Shown here in pieces: positions 51,909-63,403 of a stretch of DNA of 64,000 nt (positions within the stretch are counted from its first letter, which is position 1; each line of letters begins with the position of its first letter). Below the pieces are notes generated by a model, which was not told the DNA's origin, did no database searches, and saw only the letters and a program-made list of their open reading frames with translations. Position numbers and translations under genes: made by a program. This DNA comes from Azospirillum thiophilum. GTDB taxonomy: Bacteria; Pseudomonadota; Alphaproteobacteria; Azospirillales; Azospirillaceae. The DNA lies in NCBI RefSeq assembly GCF_001305595.1, contig NZ_CP012401.1, positions 1,933,001-1,997,000 on the forward strand. The letters run 5' to 3'.

Positions 51909-51990
51909 TCTGGGAACGTGCCCGTAGGAGACCGGGGTGCGGCCTTGTCGGCGCACCGCATGGCGATGGGTTCGCAGAAAGGCGTGTGAC

Positions 51991-53931
<1,941 letters not shown>

Positions 53932-53946
53932 TCCAGCGGGTTGTAA

Positions 53947-53988
53947 AAAGAAGAAGGGCGGCGCTGCAAGGCGCCGCCCTTCTTCTTT
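53947..53988. terminator. Bidirectional terminator after ftsH
   Basis: Perfect 18-base inverted repeat AAAGAAGAAGGGCGGCGC / GCGCCGCCCTTCTTCTTT with a six-base loop, between ftsH (plus) and the convergent minus-strand gene. Confidence 0.9.
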
Positions 53989-54018
53989 GGGGCTTCCGGT
54001 GATGGAGAGAAGGCAGCC

Positions 54019-55182
54019 TCAGAAGGCGCCCTTCTGTTCGCGCCGGCGGTCGAGCGCGACGTCGAACTGGCGCAGCAGCTTCTGCAAACCCTCGAAGTAG
54101 AGCTTGCGCGACGGCGTGTTCTTCATGCAGCGGGCATCGAGATGGGCCACGCTGGTGAGTGCCGACACGCAGTAGCCGAGCAGCCAGTAGCGCGAGCGGA
54201 TGCTGCGCAGATAGTCGCGGAAGGGCTCCGGTTGGCCGTTCATGAAGCTGCTGAACGAGGTCTCGTAATCCGACAGGATGGTGCGGATGTCGAGCAGCGT
54301 CGTCTCCAGCAGCTTGCCCACCTTCTCGATGTGCATCAGCAGCTGGGTCTCGTAGGGCTTGTGCATGCGGATGTCGACCGGGATGCAGTCGCGCGACTTC
54401 AGCCAGGTCAGGATGGTGCGGGCGCGCGGAGCGATGCGGCGCAGTTGGTATTCGTAGAAGGTGGTGCCCTTCCAGGCGCTGAAGATGGTGTCGGCTTCCG
54501 ACCGCTCGATGCCGAAGGCGGACACGAACAGGCCAGCCTCTTCCAGGTTGGGATTCCAGATGGCTTCCAGGAAGCGCTCGACGCTCTGGGCGCTGCCCTG
54601 GCTGCCGGACAGGGCCTTGCGGACGATCGGCTCGATGCGGGCGCGGATCAGGCGGCGAAGCTGGTGATCCTCCTCGTTGCTGATCAGCCAATGACGAGGG
54701 TCGACGTTGACCTTCTCGGCCTCGAAGCAGGTCTTCAGCAGGAAGGCGTCGAGCGACGGCACGTCGTCGATCATCGACAGCATCTTCATGTCGCCGATGA
54801 TGCCGTTTTCCTTCGGGCCGTGCTTGATGCCGAACTGTTCTTCCAGCAGGGCGGCACTGTTGCGGCCGCGCAGATAGACGGCGACGCCGCCGGCCTCCGG
54901 CGACCTTGCATTATGCGGCACGTAGATGCCGGTTTCCACCGGCCGTTCGCCGCCCTCCATCTCCTCGTCCTCGGCGATGGGATCGCCGCCGTCATCGTCG
55001 CGATCGTCGAAGCTGGGGTACTTGAACAGGATCGAGTTGTTCAGCCCCTGCGCCTTGAACATGCGCTGTTCTTCTGGGATCTCGCGCGTGATGGCGATGA
55101 GATTCATCGATACGCTGGAGCCGCCATAAAGGATCTGCTCAAGAATCGGAGAAACCGAATCCATTTTCTTGCGAGCGCGCAT
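54019..55182 (-). CDS. Conserved hypothetical protein (387 aa), unrecognised
   Basis: 387 residues starting MRARKKMDSVSPILEQILYG; M7 is an alternative. The N-terminal ~120 residues are acidic and mixed; the C-terminal two-thirds is predicted helical (EEDHQLRRLIRARIEPIVRK; AIWNPNLEEAGLFVSAFGIE; ILTWLKSRDCIPVDIRMHKP). No signal peptide, membrane segment or catalytic motif. It is well-formed, with normal codon use and its own terminator side shared with ftsH, and lies between ftsH and fabI. I do not recognise the family. Confidence 0.75.
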   Translation of the reverse strand: MRARKKMDSVSPILEQILYGGSSVSMNLIAITREIPEEQRMFKAQGLNNSILFKYPSFDDRDDDGGDPIAEDEEMEGGERPVETGIYVPHNARSPEAGGVAVYLRGRNSAALLEEQFGIKHGPKENGIIGDMKMLSMIDDVPSLDAFLLKTCFEAEKVNVDPRHWLISNEEDHQLRRLIRARIEPIVRKALSGSQGSAQSVERFLEAIWNPNLEEAGLFVSAFGIERSEADTIFSAWKGTTFYEYQLRRIAPRARTILTWLKSRDCIPVDIRMHKPYETQLLMHIEKVGKLLETTLLDIRTILSDYETSFSSFMNGQPEPFRDYLRSIRSRYWLLGYCVSALTSVAHLDARCMKNTPSRKLYFEGLQKLLRQFDVALDRRREQKGAF

Positions 55183-55243
55183 GAATATTACCTAGCTCCG
55201 CGAATTTCGTACAAATCATAGACGTCGTTTTCGCAAACGCAAA

Positions 55244-55267
55244 GGGGGATCGGCAGACCGATCCCCC
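55244..55267 (-). terminator. Terminator downstream of fabI
   Basis: GGGGGATCGG-caga-CCGATCCCCC, ten perfect pairs and a four-base loop, followed on the minus strand by TTTGCG. Confidence 0.7.
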
Positions 55268-55340
55268 AACTCATCATGATATTGCGCTGGCGCTGATGGC
55301 GTTCAACCGGCCATTGCCGTCCGGTCGAAGTCCGGTTGGC

Positions 55341-56192
55341 TCAGGCGCCGGCCTTCGGGCCGCCGCCCAGGGAGCCCAGCAGGCTGGCAACCTCGGCCGC
55401 CTCGTCCACCGCGACCATGCCGACGGTGTGATAGCCGCTGTCGACATGCATCACCTCGCCGGTGACGCCGCTGCCCAGGTCGGACATCAGGAACAGGCCG
55501 GCGCCGCCGACCTCCTGGATGGTGACGTTGCGCTTCAGCGGGGCGTTCAGCTCGTTCCACTTCAGGATATAGCGGAAATCGCCGATCCCGCTGGCCGCGA
55601 GCGTCTTGATCGGACCGGCGGAGATGGCGTTGACACGGATGCCGCGGCCCCCCAGATCGACGGCCAGATAGCGCACGCTGGCCTCCAGCGCCGCCTTGGC
55701 GACACCCATCACATTGTAATGGGGCATGACGCGCTCGGCGCCGTAATAGGATAGGGTGAGCAGGCTGCCGCCGTCCTTCATCAGCGGCACGGCGCGCTGC
55801 GCCACCGCGGTGAAGGAGTAGCAGGAGATGTCCATGGTGCGCAGGAAGTTCGCCCGCGTCGTATCCAGATACAGCCCGTCCAGCTCGTTCTTGTCGGAAA
55901 AGGCGATGGCATGAACCACGAAGTCCAGTCCACCCCATTCCGTCTCGATGGCGGCGAAGGTCGCGTCGATGCTGGCCTCGTCCGTCACGTCGCAGGGCAG
56001 GACCAGCTTGGCGCCGACCTGTTCGGCCAGCGGCTTCACCCGCTTCAGCAGGGCATCGCCCTGATAGGTGAAGGCGAGCTCCGCCCCGTGCTGGGCCAGG
56101 GTGGAGGCGATCCCCCAAGCGATCGAACGATCGTTGGCCACGCCCATGATCAGGCCACGCTTGCCGGCCATGAGCGGCATCGGATTGGACAT
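55341..56192 (-). CDS. fabI: Enoyl-[acyl-carrier-protein] reductase FabI
   Basis: 283 residues from ATG 56192. N-terminal FabI NAD(H)-binding motif GKRGLIMGVANDRSIAWGIA, catalytic Y159-x6-K166 in PHYNVMGVAKAALEASVRYL, and AISAGPIKTLAASGI downstream. NADH-dependent last step of the fatty-acid elongation cycle. Upstream ATG at 56357 would overlap the divergent yihY-like gene. Slightly longer C-terminus (ends GGGPKAGA) than E. coli. Confidence 0.96.
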   Translation of the reverse strand: MSNPMPLMAGKRGLIMGVANDRSIAWGIASTLAQHGAELAFTYQGDALLKRVKPLAEQVGAKLVLPCDVTDEASIDATFAAIETEWGGLDFVVHAIAFSDKNELDGLYLDTTRANFLRTMDISCYSFTAVAQRAVPLMKDGGSLLTLSYYGAERVMPHYNVMGVAKAALEASVRYLAVDLGGRGIRVNAISAGPIKTLAASGIGDFRYILKWNELNAPLKRNVTIQEVGGAGLFLMSDLGSGVTGEVMHVDSGYHTVGMVAVDEAAEVASLLGSLGGGPKAGA

Positions 56193-56310
56193 CGGAACCT
56201 CGTGAACGACGGAAGTGCTGCGGGTATTGCCGCGAAAAGTGGGGCGCATCCTACACGAAAGCATCCACCGGTCAAACCGACGCGGGCAGTCTTGCCGCGG
56301 GAGTCGTCGC

Positions 56311-57696
56311 ATGCCCCATCCTGACGGCTTGCGCCACCAGGAGGAGCGCGGTCGCATCCTGTCCGGCCTCCGGGAACTGGGCGGCTTCTTCGGCCATTCG
56401 ATGCTGCGCTTCTACAACGACAACTGCTTCCAGACCGCGGCGGCGCTGACCTACACCTCGCTGCTGGCGATCGTGCCGATCATGACGATCGGCTTCGCCA
56501 TCTTCTCGGCCTTTCCGGCCTTCAGCGCGCTGCAGATGCGAATCCAGACCGCGCTGATCAAGAATCTGGTGCCGGAGATCGGCGACGCGATCCTGGAATA
56601 TCTCGGCCGCTTCATGGCCAACGCCGGGCAGATGCCGATCTTCGGGGTGATCGGGCTGGCGATGTCGGCGGTGCTGCTGATCTGGACCATCGAGGGATCC
56701 TTCGCCACCGTCTGGCGGGTGCGGGAACCCCGGTCCTATGTGACCCGCATCCTGTCCTTCTGGGCGGTGGTCTCGCTGACGCCGCTGTTCGCCGGCGCCA
56801 GCCTGTCGCTGTCCAGCACGCTGTGGACCGCGCTGGAGCTCGCGCATCTGGAAGGGGTGGTCCATCCGCTGGCCGGCATCGGCATGCTGCTGCCCTTCGG
56901 CCTGCAGTTGTTGGGCTGCTCGCTCCTCTACCTGATCATCCCCAACCGTGACGTCTTCTGGCTGGATGCGCTGTGCGGCGGCGCCATCGGCTCCATCCTG
57001 CTGGAGGGGTCGAAGGCGGTCTTCGGCTGGTACATGCGCGAATATCCGGCCTACCAGACCATCTACGGCGCCCTGTCGGTGGTGCCGATCTTCCTGTTCT
57101 GGCTCTACATCGCCTGGTCGACGGTGCTGTTCGGCGCGGTGGTCGCCGCCTCGCTGCCGGAATGGCGGGCCGGCAAGGTCACCCGCGGCGGCATGGAGGG
57201 GCTGCTGCCGGCCCAACGGCTGGCGCTGGCGCTGGCCGTGCTGCACGAGCTGATGGAGGCGAGCCGCCTGGGCGTCGGCCTGCGCCGCCGCACCCTGGTC
57301 GGCCGCGTGCCGGTGGGCACCCTGCTGATCGACGGCATATTGGAACAGCTGCGCGACGCCCACTGGGTCGCCCACACCACGCGCGACGCCTGGGTGGCGA
57401 CCCGCGACATGGGAGAGGCGACGCTGCTGGACCTGATGAAGGCGCTCGGCATCGGCATGCGCGGCTCCGTCCATGGGCTGGGCGGGCTCGATCTGCCCTG
57501 GCAGGAGCGCACCGCCCGCCTGCTCGACGCCGCCGAGGCGCGGCAGGGCGATCTGCTGAACGTGCCGATCAAGCTGCTGCTGAATGACGAACCGCCGCCG
57601 GAAGGACAGCCGATCGGGCAGGGGGCGACCGGACCAGCGACCGGACCAGCGGCCGCCGGGCCGGGAGCCGTGCCGTTGCGGGCGGTGAAGAAGTGA
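56311..57696 (+). CDS. YihY/BrkB (ribonuclease BN-like) membrane protein
   Basis: 461 residues from ATG 56311. Six membrane segments in the first ~290 residues, with family signature FYNDNCFQTAAALTYTSLLA, then AIVPIMTIGFAIFSAFPAFS, and GWYMREYPAYQTIYGALSVV, FLFWLYIAWSTVLFGAVVAA. A cytoplasmic C-terminal region (~300-461) is conserved in bacterial members. Earlier linked with RNase BN but that activity belongs to another protein; function is uncertain. Divergent from fabI. Confidence 0.92.
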   Translation: MPHPDGLRHQEERGRILSGLRELGGFFGHSMLRFYNDNCFQTAAALTYTSLLAIVPIMTIGFAIFSAFPAFSALQMRIQTALIKNLVPEIGDAILEYLGRFMANAGQMPIFGVIGLAMSAVLLIWTIEGSFATVWRVREPRSYVTRILSFWAVVSLTPLFAGASLSLSSTLWTALELAHLEGVVHPLAGIGMLLPFGLQLLGCSLLYLIIPNRDVFWLDALCGGAIGSILLEGSKAVFGWYMREYPAYQTIYGALSVVPIFLFWLYIAWSTVLFGAVVAASLPEWRAGKVTRGGMEGLLPAQRLALALAVLHELMEASRLGVGLRRRTLVGRVPVGTLLIDGILEQLRDAHWVAHTTRDAWVATRDMGEATLLDLMKALGIGMRGSVHGLGGLDLPWQERTARLLDAAEARQGDLLNVPIKLLLNDEPPPEGQPIGQGATGPATGPAAAGPGAVPLRAVKK

Positions 57697-57699
57697 TTG

Positions 57700-58086
57700 T
57701 CAGGCAGCCATCGGCGACCCGGTTGTCACCAAGGGCGGCTGGCCGAAACGGTTCTCCGTCGGCTCGCCCTTCGTCGCCGCCCAGACTATGAGGAGGATCC
57801 AACCGATCACAGGCACCAGACTGATCAGCACCCACCAGCCCGACCGGCCGATGTCGTGGAGGCGGCGAACCGATACTGCCAGTCCTGGAAGGAGCAGGAT
57901 CAGGGTGATGATCGAGTCCAGCGGGCTGGCGCCGCTGTCGGAAAAAAGAACGGCATCGAGGATGCCGGCAACGATGCTGATCAGAATCGTGAACAGGACC
58001 CAATACCAATATTCGGACCGCGGCGCGCGGCCTGAGAAACCGACATATTGCGACAGCACCGACCTGACGGCGTCGGAAAATCCCAT
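57700..58086 (-). CDS. DUF805 family inner-membrane protein
   Basis: 128 residues. DUF805 signature: YVGFSGRAPRSEYWYWVLFT at the N-terminus and AVSVRRLHDIGRSGWWVLIS, with three to four membrane segments and a C-terminal GEPTENRFGQPP tail. Family function unknown. Starts MGFSDAVRSVLSQYVG. Convergent with the yihY-like gene (3-base gap between stops). Confidence 0.88.
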   Translation of the reverse strand: MGFSDAVRSVLSQYVGFSGRAPRSEYWYWVLFTILISIVAGILDAVLFSDSGASPLDSIITLILLLPGLAVSVRRLHDIGRSGWWVLISLVPVIGWILLIVWAATKGEPTENRFGQPPLVTTGSPMAA

Positions 58087-58288
58087 GATCGCTCTCCTGG
58101 CGTGAAGGCCCCGCGCGGGTGGAACTCTTCTGTCGTTTCACGATCCGCAAGCAATCTTTGCGGTGCAACATTCCATCTCCGGGAGGTTGCGTGTAGCGCG
58201 CTGTCGCAGGGAGGATGGCGTGGTTATGGAAACGGCCCACCCCGGAAGGGCAGGCCGTTGATCGGGACGACGGGAAGGGTGCGGGAGG

Positions 58289-59245
58289 TTACTCCAGCCC
58301 AGCCTTCTTGCGGACATCGTAGCTGCGGGTCTTGGCCCACTGCTCGACGAACTTGACCAGCTCCGCGTCGGGCGGGTCGGGCAGGACGACCTTCAGCTTC
58401 ACATACTGGTCGCCCGGCTGCTTGGTGGCCTGGTTCATGACCCCCTTGCCGCGCAGCCGCAGGACGGAGCCGGTGTTCGCGCCCGCCGGCACCTTCACTG
58501 CCACCTTGCCGCTGATGGTCGGGACATGGATGGTCGCGCCGAGCACCGCCTCGTTCAGGGTGATCGGCAGCTCGACATGGATGTCGCTGTCATGCCGAGT
58601 GAAATAGGGGTGCTGCTCGACATGCACCTCGACGATGGCGTCGCCGTCGGGCATGCCGCCCATGCCGGGCAGGCCCTGGCCCTTCAGCCGCAGCTTCGCC
58701 TCGTTCTCCGTGCCGGGGGGGATGGCGACGTCGATACTCTTGCCGTTGGACAGGTTGATGCGGCGCTTTGCCCCGGCCGCGGCCTCGATGAAGGGGACGG
58801 TGACGGAGTAGGAGATGTCACTGCCCCGCACCTTGGGGCCGGTGGAAGCGCCGCCGGCTCCCGCCCCTGCGGTGCCGGGACGGCGCCGGCCGCCGCCGAA
58901 CAGGTCGGAGAACCAGTCGTCGCCGCCGCCGCCGCTGAAGACGGAATCGTCGGCGGTGCCGCTGTAGGCCCGGCCTCGGCTGGTCCGGCCGCGCGGGCCG
59001 AAGCCCGCGTGCCGCTCCTGCCCCGACGGGTCGATCTCGCCCCGGTCGTAGCGGGCGCGCTTCTCGGCATCCGACAGCAGCGTGTAGGCGGCCGAGATTT
59101 CCTTGAACCGTTCCTCGTTGGCGGAGTCGCCCGGCTTCAGGTCCGGGTGATGCAGCTTGGCGAGCTTGCGGTACGCCTTCTTGATGTCGTCGGCACTGGC
59201 GGACCGGCTGACGCCGAGAACGCTGTAGGGATCGCGCGTTGCCAC
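58289..59245 (-). CDS. DnaJ-like chaperone with C-terminal DnaJ domains (CbpA type)
   Basis: 318 residues from GTG 59245 (VATRDPYSVLGVSRSASADD). J domain ~1-70 with HPD in KLHHPDLKPGDS; Gly/Phe-rich linker (~95-120: FSGGGGDDWFSDLFGGG); C-terminal DnaJ substrate domains (RGSDISYSVTVPFIEAAAGA; HVELPITLNEAVLGATIHVP). No zinc-finger, so type II (CbpA-like). An in-frame TTG at 59278 is the only alternative. Monocistronic on the minus strand. Confidence 0.92.
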   Translation of the reverse strand: MATRDPYSVLGVSRSASADDIKKAYRKLAKLHHPDLKPGDSANEERFKEISAAYTLLSDAEKRARYDRGEIDPSGQERHAGFGPRGRTSRGRAYSGTADDSVFSGGGGDDWFSDLFGGGRRRPGTAGAGAGGASTGPKVRGSDISYSVTVPFIEAAAGAKRRINLSNGKSIDVAIPPGTENEAKLRLKGQGLPGMGGMPDGDAIVEVHVEQHPYFTRHDSDIHVELPITLNEAVLGATIHVPTISGKVAVKVPAGANTGSVLRLRGKGVMNQATKQPGDQYVKLKVVLPDPPDAELVKFVEQWAKTRSYDVRKKAGLE

Positions 59246-59288
59246 GGGCAGAGAGTTCCCGCCCCAACCGGGGCTCAAGGGTTGCGGG

Positions 59289-59762
59289 TTACGAGTTGCC
59301 GACGATCTTCCACGTACCGTCGGCCTGTTTGCAAGCGGTTCCGTATGCCTGCTCCGTACGCCCCTTCACCACGATGGTCTGCTGGAACTCGCGGCAGTAG
59401 GTGCCGGAGTTGCTGTAGCCGTCGCGGGTGGTTACGATGGTACCGGAATTGCCGGACTGCGGGTTGTTCCAGTCGATGCGGTCGCCGAGCGGGGCGGCAT
59501 AGGCCCGGCGGGCCGCGGTCTCGGCATAGCCGGCATCGGCCTTGTCGAGGGAGCTGCCGACCTCGCGGCCGATGAAGGCACCCAGCAGCGTGCCGACGCC
59601 GGTCGCGACCAGCTTGCCCGTCCCGCCGCCGATCTGCGAGCCGATCAGGCCGCCGGCCACGGCGCCGCCGACGGTGCCGATCGATTCCTTCTGGCCGCCC
59701 ATCGTGCAGCCCGCCAGCAGGGCCGTCACGATCAGGGCCGGAACGACTTTCTTCACGAACAT
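59289..59762 (-). CDS. Glycine-zipper lipoprotein (17-kDa antigen/OmpA-like 2TM)
   Basis: 157 residues from ATG 59762. Lipobox LLAGC with C19. Glycine-zipper region ~29-65: VGGAVAGGLIGSQIGGGTGK and VGTLLGAFIGREVGSSLDK, as in SlyB/17-kDa antigen proteins. C-terminal ~60 residues have two conserved Cys (YCREFQQ; ACKQADGTWKIV) likely forming a disulfide, the RT821/OM_YjgN-type tail. Outer-membrane lipoprotein; role unclear. Confidence 0.88.
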   Translation of the reverse strand: MFVKKVVPALIVTALLAGCTMGGQKESIGTVGGAVAGGLIGSQIGGGTGKLVATGVGTLLGAFIGREVGSSLDKADAGYAETAARRAYAAPLGDRIDWNNPQSGNSGTIVTTRDGYSNSGTYCREFQQTIVVKGRTEQAYGTACKQADGTWKIVGNS

Positions 59763-59959
59763 ACTTGCGCCTCGAAAAGGTTGGTTGCCGCGGCAGCTTA
59801 TCGGTGGCGTCGCGGTGGACAGTGATATAAGCGACCCTATCCTTGCTGTGAATTGTGATGAGGCTGTGACCCTTACGCTTTCTTGCACGGGATCGCCCCG
59901 CGCCGGCCCAGGCCGGCGGCGGGACGGAGCGGGACCCATCGGGACAGGACCCACGAGGC

Positions 59960-60571
59960 ATGACGGACACCAACGAGCGCGACCCCTACGAACTCTTCAC
60001 CGAATGGATGAAGGAGGCGGAACAGAGCGAGCCCAACGACCCCAACGCCATGGCGCTGGCCACCGCCGACGCGGCGGGGGTGCCGTCGGTCCGCATGGTG
60101 CTGCTGAAGGGCATCGATCCGCGCGGTTTCGTCTTCTACACCAACACCGAGAGCCGCAAGGGCGGGCAACTGCTGGCGAATCGGAACGCCGCGCTGTGCT
60201 TCCACTGGAAGTCCCTGCGCCGTCAGGTGCGGGTGGAGGGGCCGGTCGAGATCGTCAGCGATGCCGAGGCCGACGCCTATTTCGACAGCCGCCCGCGCGA
60301 AAGCCGGATCGGTGCCTGGGCCTCGCAGCAGTCGCGCCCGCTGGAGGGCCGATGGGAGCTGGAGAAGCGGGTGGCGCAGTTCGCCGCGAAGTTCGCGCTG
60401 GGCGCGGTGCCGCGGCCGCCGCACTGGACCGGCTTCCGCGTGCTGCCGTCTCGCATCGAGTTCTGGCGCGACCGCCCTTTCCGGCTGCATGACCGGCTGG
60501 TCTACAGCCGCGCCGGCGAGGACGCGGACGGCAATCCGCCGGTCTGGTCGACCGAACGGCTGTATCCGTAA
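59960..60571 (+). CDS. pdxH: Pyridoxamine 5'-phosphate oxidase
   Basis: 203 residues. Signatures: [40 protein letters not shown], the active-site [20 protein letters not shown] and the C-terminal [20 protein letters not shown] ending ERLYP. FMN-dependent oxidation of PNP/PMP to PLP. Divergent from the lipoprotein gene. Confidence 0.96.
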   Translation: MTDTNERDPYELFTEWMKEAEQSEPNDPNAMALATADAAGVPSVRMVLLKGIDPRGFVFYTNTESRKGGQLLANRNAALCFHWKSLRRQVRVEGPVEIVSDAEADAYFDSRPRESRIGAWASQQSRPLEGRWELEKRVAQFAAKFALGAVPRPPHWTGFRVLPSRIEFWRDRPFRLHDRLVYSRAGEDADGNPPVWSTERLYP

Positions 60572-60643
60572 GCGGCTGTATCGGCAGCGGCGATAGCCGC
60601 GGGCGCAGGCGGGCAGGGTGCCGATCGGGCCAGGGGCCGGGGC

Positions 60644-61591
60644 ATGGGATCGGGGCAGGGGGTGGATGTGAGTGGACGAATGGAGAGCGGCGCGCAGGGG
60701 GATCGCCTGCGCCGTTACGCCACCTACGCCAGCGTGTCGGTGGCCTCCACCCTGATCGTGGCGAAGCTGGGGGCCTATCTGTTGACCGACTCGGTCAGCA
60801 TCCTGTCGTCGCTGATCGATTCCTGCACCGACCTGATGGCCTCGGTGGTGACGCTGCTGGGGGTGCGCCACGCCCTGCGCCCGGCCGACGCCCACCACCG
60901 CTTCGGCCATGGCAAGGCGGAAGCACTGGCGGGACTGGCCCAGGCGGCCTTCATCGCCGGCTCGGCCGTGCTGCTGAGCGTCGAGGCGGTGCGCCGCATG
61001 ATCCGGCCGGAGCCGATCGGCGAGGGGGCGATGGGCATCGCGGTGATGCTGCTGTCGATCGTGCTGACGGCCGGCCTCGTCACCTTCCAGCGCCGGGTGC
61101 AGGCGGCCACCGGCTCGGTCGCCATCGGAGCCGACCGGCTGCATTATTCCGGCGATCTGCTGATGAACGGCGCCGTCATTGCCGCCATCCTGCTGACCGG
61201 GGCCACCGGGCTCGCCATCGTCGATCCCCTGTTCGGCATCGGCATCGCGCTGTTCCTGCTGAACGGCGCCCGCGGCGTGGCACGCGACGCGCTGGACGTG
61301 CTGATGGACCGGGAACTGGCGGAGGAGGAGCGCGCCCGCATCGTGGAGCTGGCGCGGGCCGAGCCGGGGGTGCGCGGCCTGCACGACCTGCGGACCCGCA
61401 ATGCCGGCACCGGCCGCTTCATCGAGCTTCATCTGGAGCTGGACGGCGCGCTGACCCTGACCGCCGCCCACGACATCGCCGACCGGGTGGAGCGGCGGCT
61501 GCGCGACGCCTTCGTCAATGCCGAGGTGCTGGTCCACCAGGAGCCGGCCGGGCTCGCCGACGAGCGTCTCGACAACCGCATCGCGGGGTGA
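60644..61591 (+). CDS. Cation diffusion facilitator (FieF-like) metal transporter
   Basis: 315 residues if ATG 60644; an in-frame GTG at 60668 with AGGGGG just before it is equally plausible. Six membrane segments and metal sites: DSCTDLMASVV, HHRFGHGKAEALAGLAQAAF and GADRLHYSGDLLMNG; cytoplasmic C-terminal domain (~230-310) with LRTRNAGTGRFIELHLELDG. CDF family (Zn/Fe/Cd efflux). 72 bases downstream of pdxH. Confidence 0.93.
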   Translation: MGSGQGVDVSGRMESGAQGDRLRRYATYASVSVASTLIVAKLGAYLLTDSVSILSSLIDSCTDLMASVVTLLGVRHALRPADAHHRFGHGKAEALAGLAQAAFIAGSAVLLSVEAVRRMIRPEPIGEGAMGIAVMLLSIVLTAGLVTFQRRVQAATGSVAIGADRLHYSGDLLMNGAVIAAILLTGATGLAIVDPLFGIGIALFLLNGARGVARDALDVLMDRELAEEERARIVELARAEPGVRGLHDLRTRNAGTGRFIELHLELDGALTLTAAHDIADRVERRLRDAFVNAEVLVHQEPAGLADERLDNRIAG

Positions 61592-61852
61592 AGGGCGAGG
61601 GAAGAGGTGGGTGCGCACCTGTCGCTCGGAGTTCCGCCGGACTGCGGGTAAACCCGTATATCGCGTATATCGGGCTGAAAGGGCCTTGCCGCACAATCGC
61701 ATGGCGTACCCTCTCCTAAAGGTATCCTACCAATGGACAGGGGAGCCGGGTTCGACTCGGCCTGCCGATCCGTTGCGAAACTATCTAAAAAACGCAATAA
61801 TAGTGCTTGGGAGAAAGCGCCTAGCTACAAAACAGCAAGAACGGTGGGCATA

Positions 61853-63244
61853 ATGGATGGAAGCTTCGGGCTTCGGCCGCATCTGATCGCGGACATCGCG
61901 ACGGAGGCGGGCAATCTCGGCATCGAGATCGCGGACATCGCCGGCCACATCGAGGATGTGAACGCACGCGTCACCCACCAGTCAGAGGTCTTCGCACAGC
62001 TTCGTGACACCGGCGCCAAGATGTCGCGCAGCACGCAGCGCATCTCCGAAGCGTCGTCGGTCGCCCGGTCGGTGACCGAACAGGCCCGGCAGGAGGTCGA
62101 CAGCTCGCATGACCGGGTTCAGCGCTCGCTGTCCGACATCCATGCGCTGGTGTCGTCGGTGACCGGCATCGAAGGACAGATCGCCGGCCTGCGCGATGCG
62201 CTCGACCGGGTCGGCAAGGTCGCCCGGGAGATCTTCACCATCGCCAAGCAGACCAACCTGCTGGCGTTGAACGCCACCATCGAGGCGGCCCGGGCGGGCG
62301 AGGCCGGGCGCGGCTTCGCCGTCGTCGCCAACGAGGTGAAGTCGCTGTCGACCAAGACCAGCGAGGCGACGACCGAGATCGACGCGACGCTGAAATACCT
62401 GAACGAGCAGGCCCAGCGGCTGATGGTCGAGAGCGCGGCCAGCGCGGTCAAGGCCCGCGCCGTCAACGAGGGCACCACGGCCATCGGTACGGTGATCGAG
62501 ACGGTCGGCCGCGCCATGCGCGAACTGACCGGCGAGACCGACAAGATCGACGCGGCGTCGGCCGAAATCGGCACCAATTGCGGCGAGCTGGAACGCGAGA
62601 TCACCGACCTGGCGGCCGGGGTGAAGCTCTCCAGCGACAATCTGGCCCAGGCGCGCGACCGGGTGAACAGCCTGGTCGGCATGAGCGAGCGGCTGATCGG
62701 CGTCACCGCCGAACTGAACATCGAGACGGTCGACACCCCCTTCATCGCCGCGGTGAAGGACGCCGCCGCCAAGGTGTCCGCCGCCTTCGACGAGGCACTG
62801 GCCCGTGGCGACATCAGCGAGGCCGACCTGTTCGACCGGGCCTACCAGCCGGTTCCCGGATCGGACCCGCAGCAGGTGACCGCCCGCTTCACCCAGCTGT
62901 GCGACCGCGTGCTGCCCGGCATCCAGGAACCGGTGCTGTCCGCCAACGGCCGGATCGTGTTCTGCGTGACGGTGGACGACAACGGCTATCTGCCCACCCA
63001 CAATCGCCAGTTCAGCCAGCCCCAGGGCCGCGACCCGGTGTGGAATGCCGCCAACTGCCGCCACCGCCGCATCTTCAACGACCGCGTCGGGCTCGCCGCC
63101 GGGCGCAATACCAAGCCCTTCCTGCTGCAGACCTACCGGCGCGACATGGGCGGCGGCAAGTTCGCCCTGATGAAGGACGTCTCGGCCCCGGTGACCGTCC
63201 GCGGCCGCCATTGGGGTGGGCTGCGGCTGGCCTACAAGGTGTGA
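61853..63244 (+). CDS. Soluble chemoreceptor with C-terminal sensor-like domain
   Basis: 463 residues from ATG 61853, with no membrane segment or signal peptide. The N-terminal ~50 residues ([20 protein letters not shown]) lead into the MCP signalling region: hairpin tip [20 protein letters not shown] with [20 protein letters not shown]. From ~310 a second domain with [40 protein letters not shown] and [20 protein letters not shown] resembles a PAS/Cache-like ligand-binding fold placed after the signalling domain. A cytoplasmic receptor sensing internal cues is inferred. Divergent spacing upstream (261 bases) is relatively AT-rich. Confidence 0.88.
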   Translation: MDGSFGLRPHLIADIATEAGNLGIEIADIAGHIEDVNARVTHQSEVFAQLRDTGAKMSRSTQRISEASSVARSVTEQARQEVDSSHDRVQRSLSDIHALVSSVTGIEGQIAGLRDALDRVGKVAREIFTIAKQTNLLALNATIEAARAGEAGRGFAVVANEVKSLSTKTSEATTEIDATLKYLNEQAQRLMVESAASAVKARAVNEGTTAIGTVIETVGRAMRELTGETDKIDAASAEIGTNCGELEREITDLAAGVKLSSDNLAQARDRVNSLVGMSERLIGVTAELNIETVDTPFIAAVKDAAAKVSAAFDEALARGDISEADLFDRAYQPVPGSDPQQVTARFTQLCDRVLPGIQEPVLSANGRIVFCVTVDDNGYLPTHNRQFSQPQGRDPVWNAANCRHRRIFNDRVGLAAGRNTKPFLLQTYRRDMGGGKFALMKDVSAPVTVRGRHWGGLRLAYKV

Positions 63245-63270
63245 GAGCCCGCCGCCGGTGCGACATCCGT

Positions 63271-63328
63271 GTAAGCAGGTTTTCCCGGATCGGGCCACAG
63301 ATGGCCCGGCCTGGGAAATCCTGCTTAC
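63271..63328. repeat. 58-base nested palindrome between MCP and MBL-fold genes
   Basis: Outer arms GTAAGCAGG...CCTGCTTAC, middle TTTCCC...GGGAAA and inner CGGGCC-acagat-GGCCCG. A second short inverted repeat (CGCGAT-ga-ATCGCG) follows. No T-tract, so not a simple terminator; could be an operator or mobile palindrome. Confidence 0.7.
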
Positions 63329-63403
63329 ATCGCGATGAATCGCGGTAAACTCGCCACCCAAAGGGGTTGATGTGGCGCAGACTTGCGCCCTGGAGGCGGG
63401 GGA

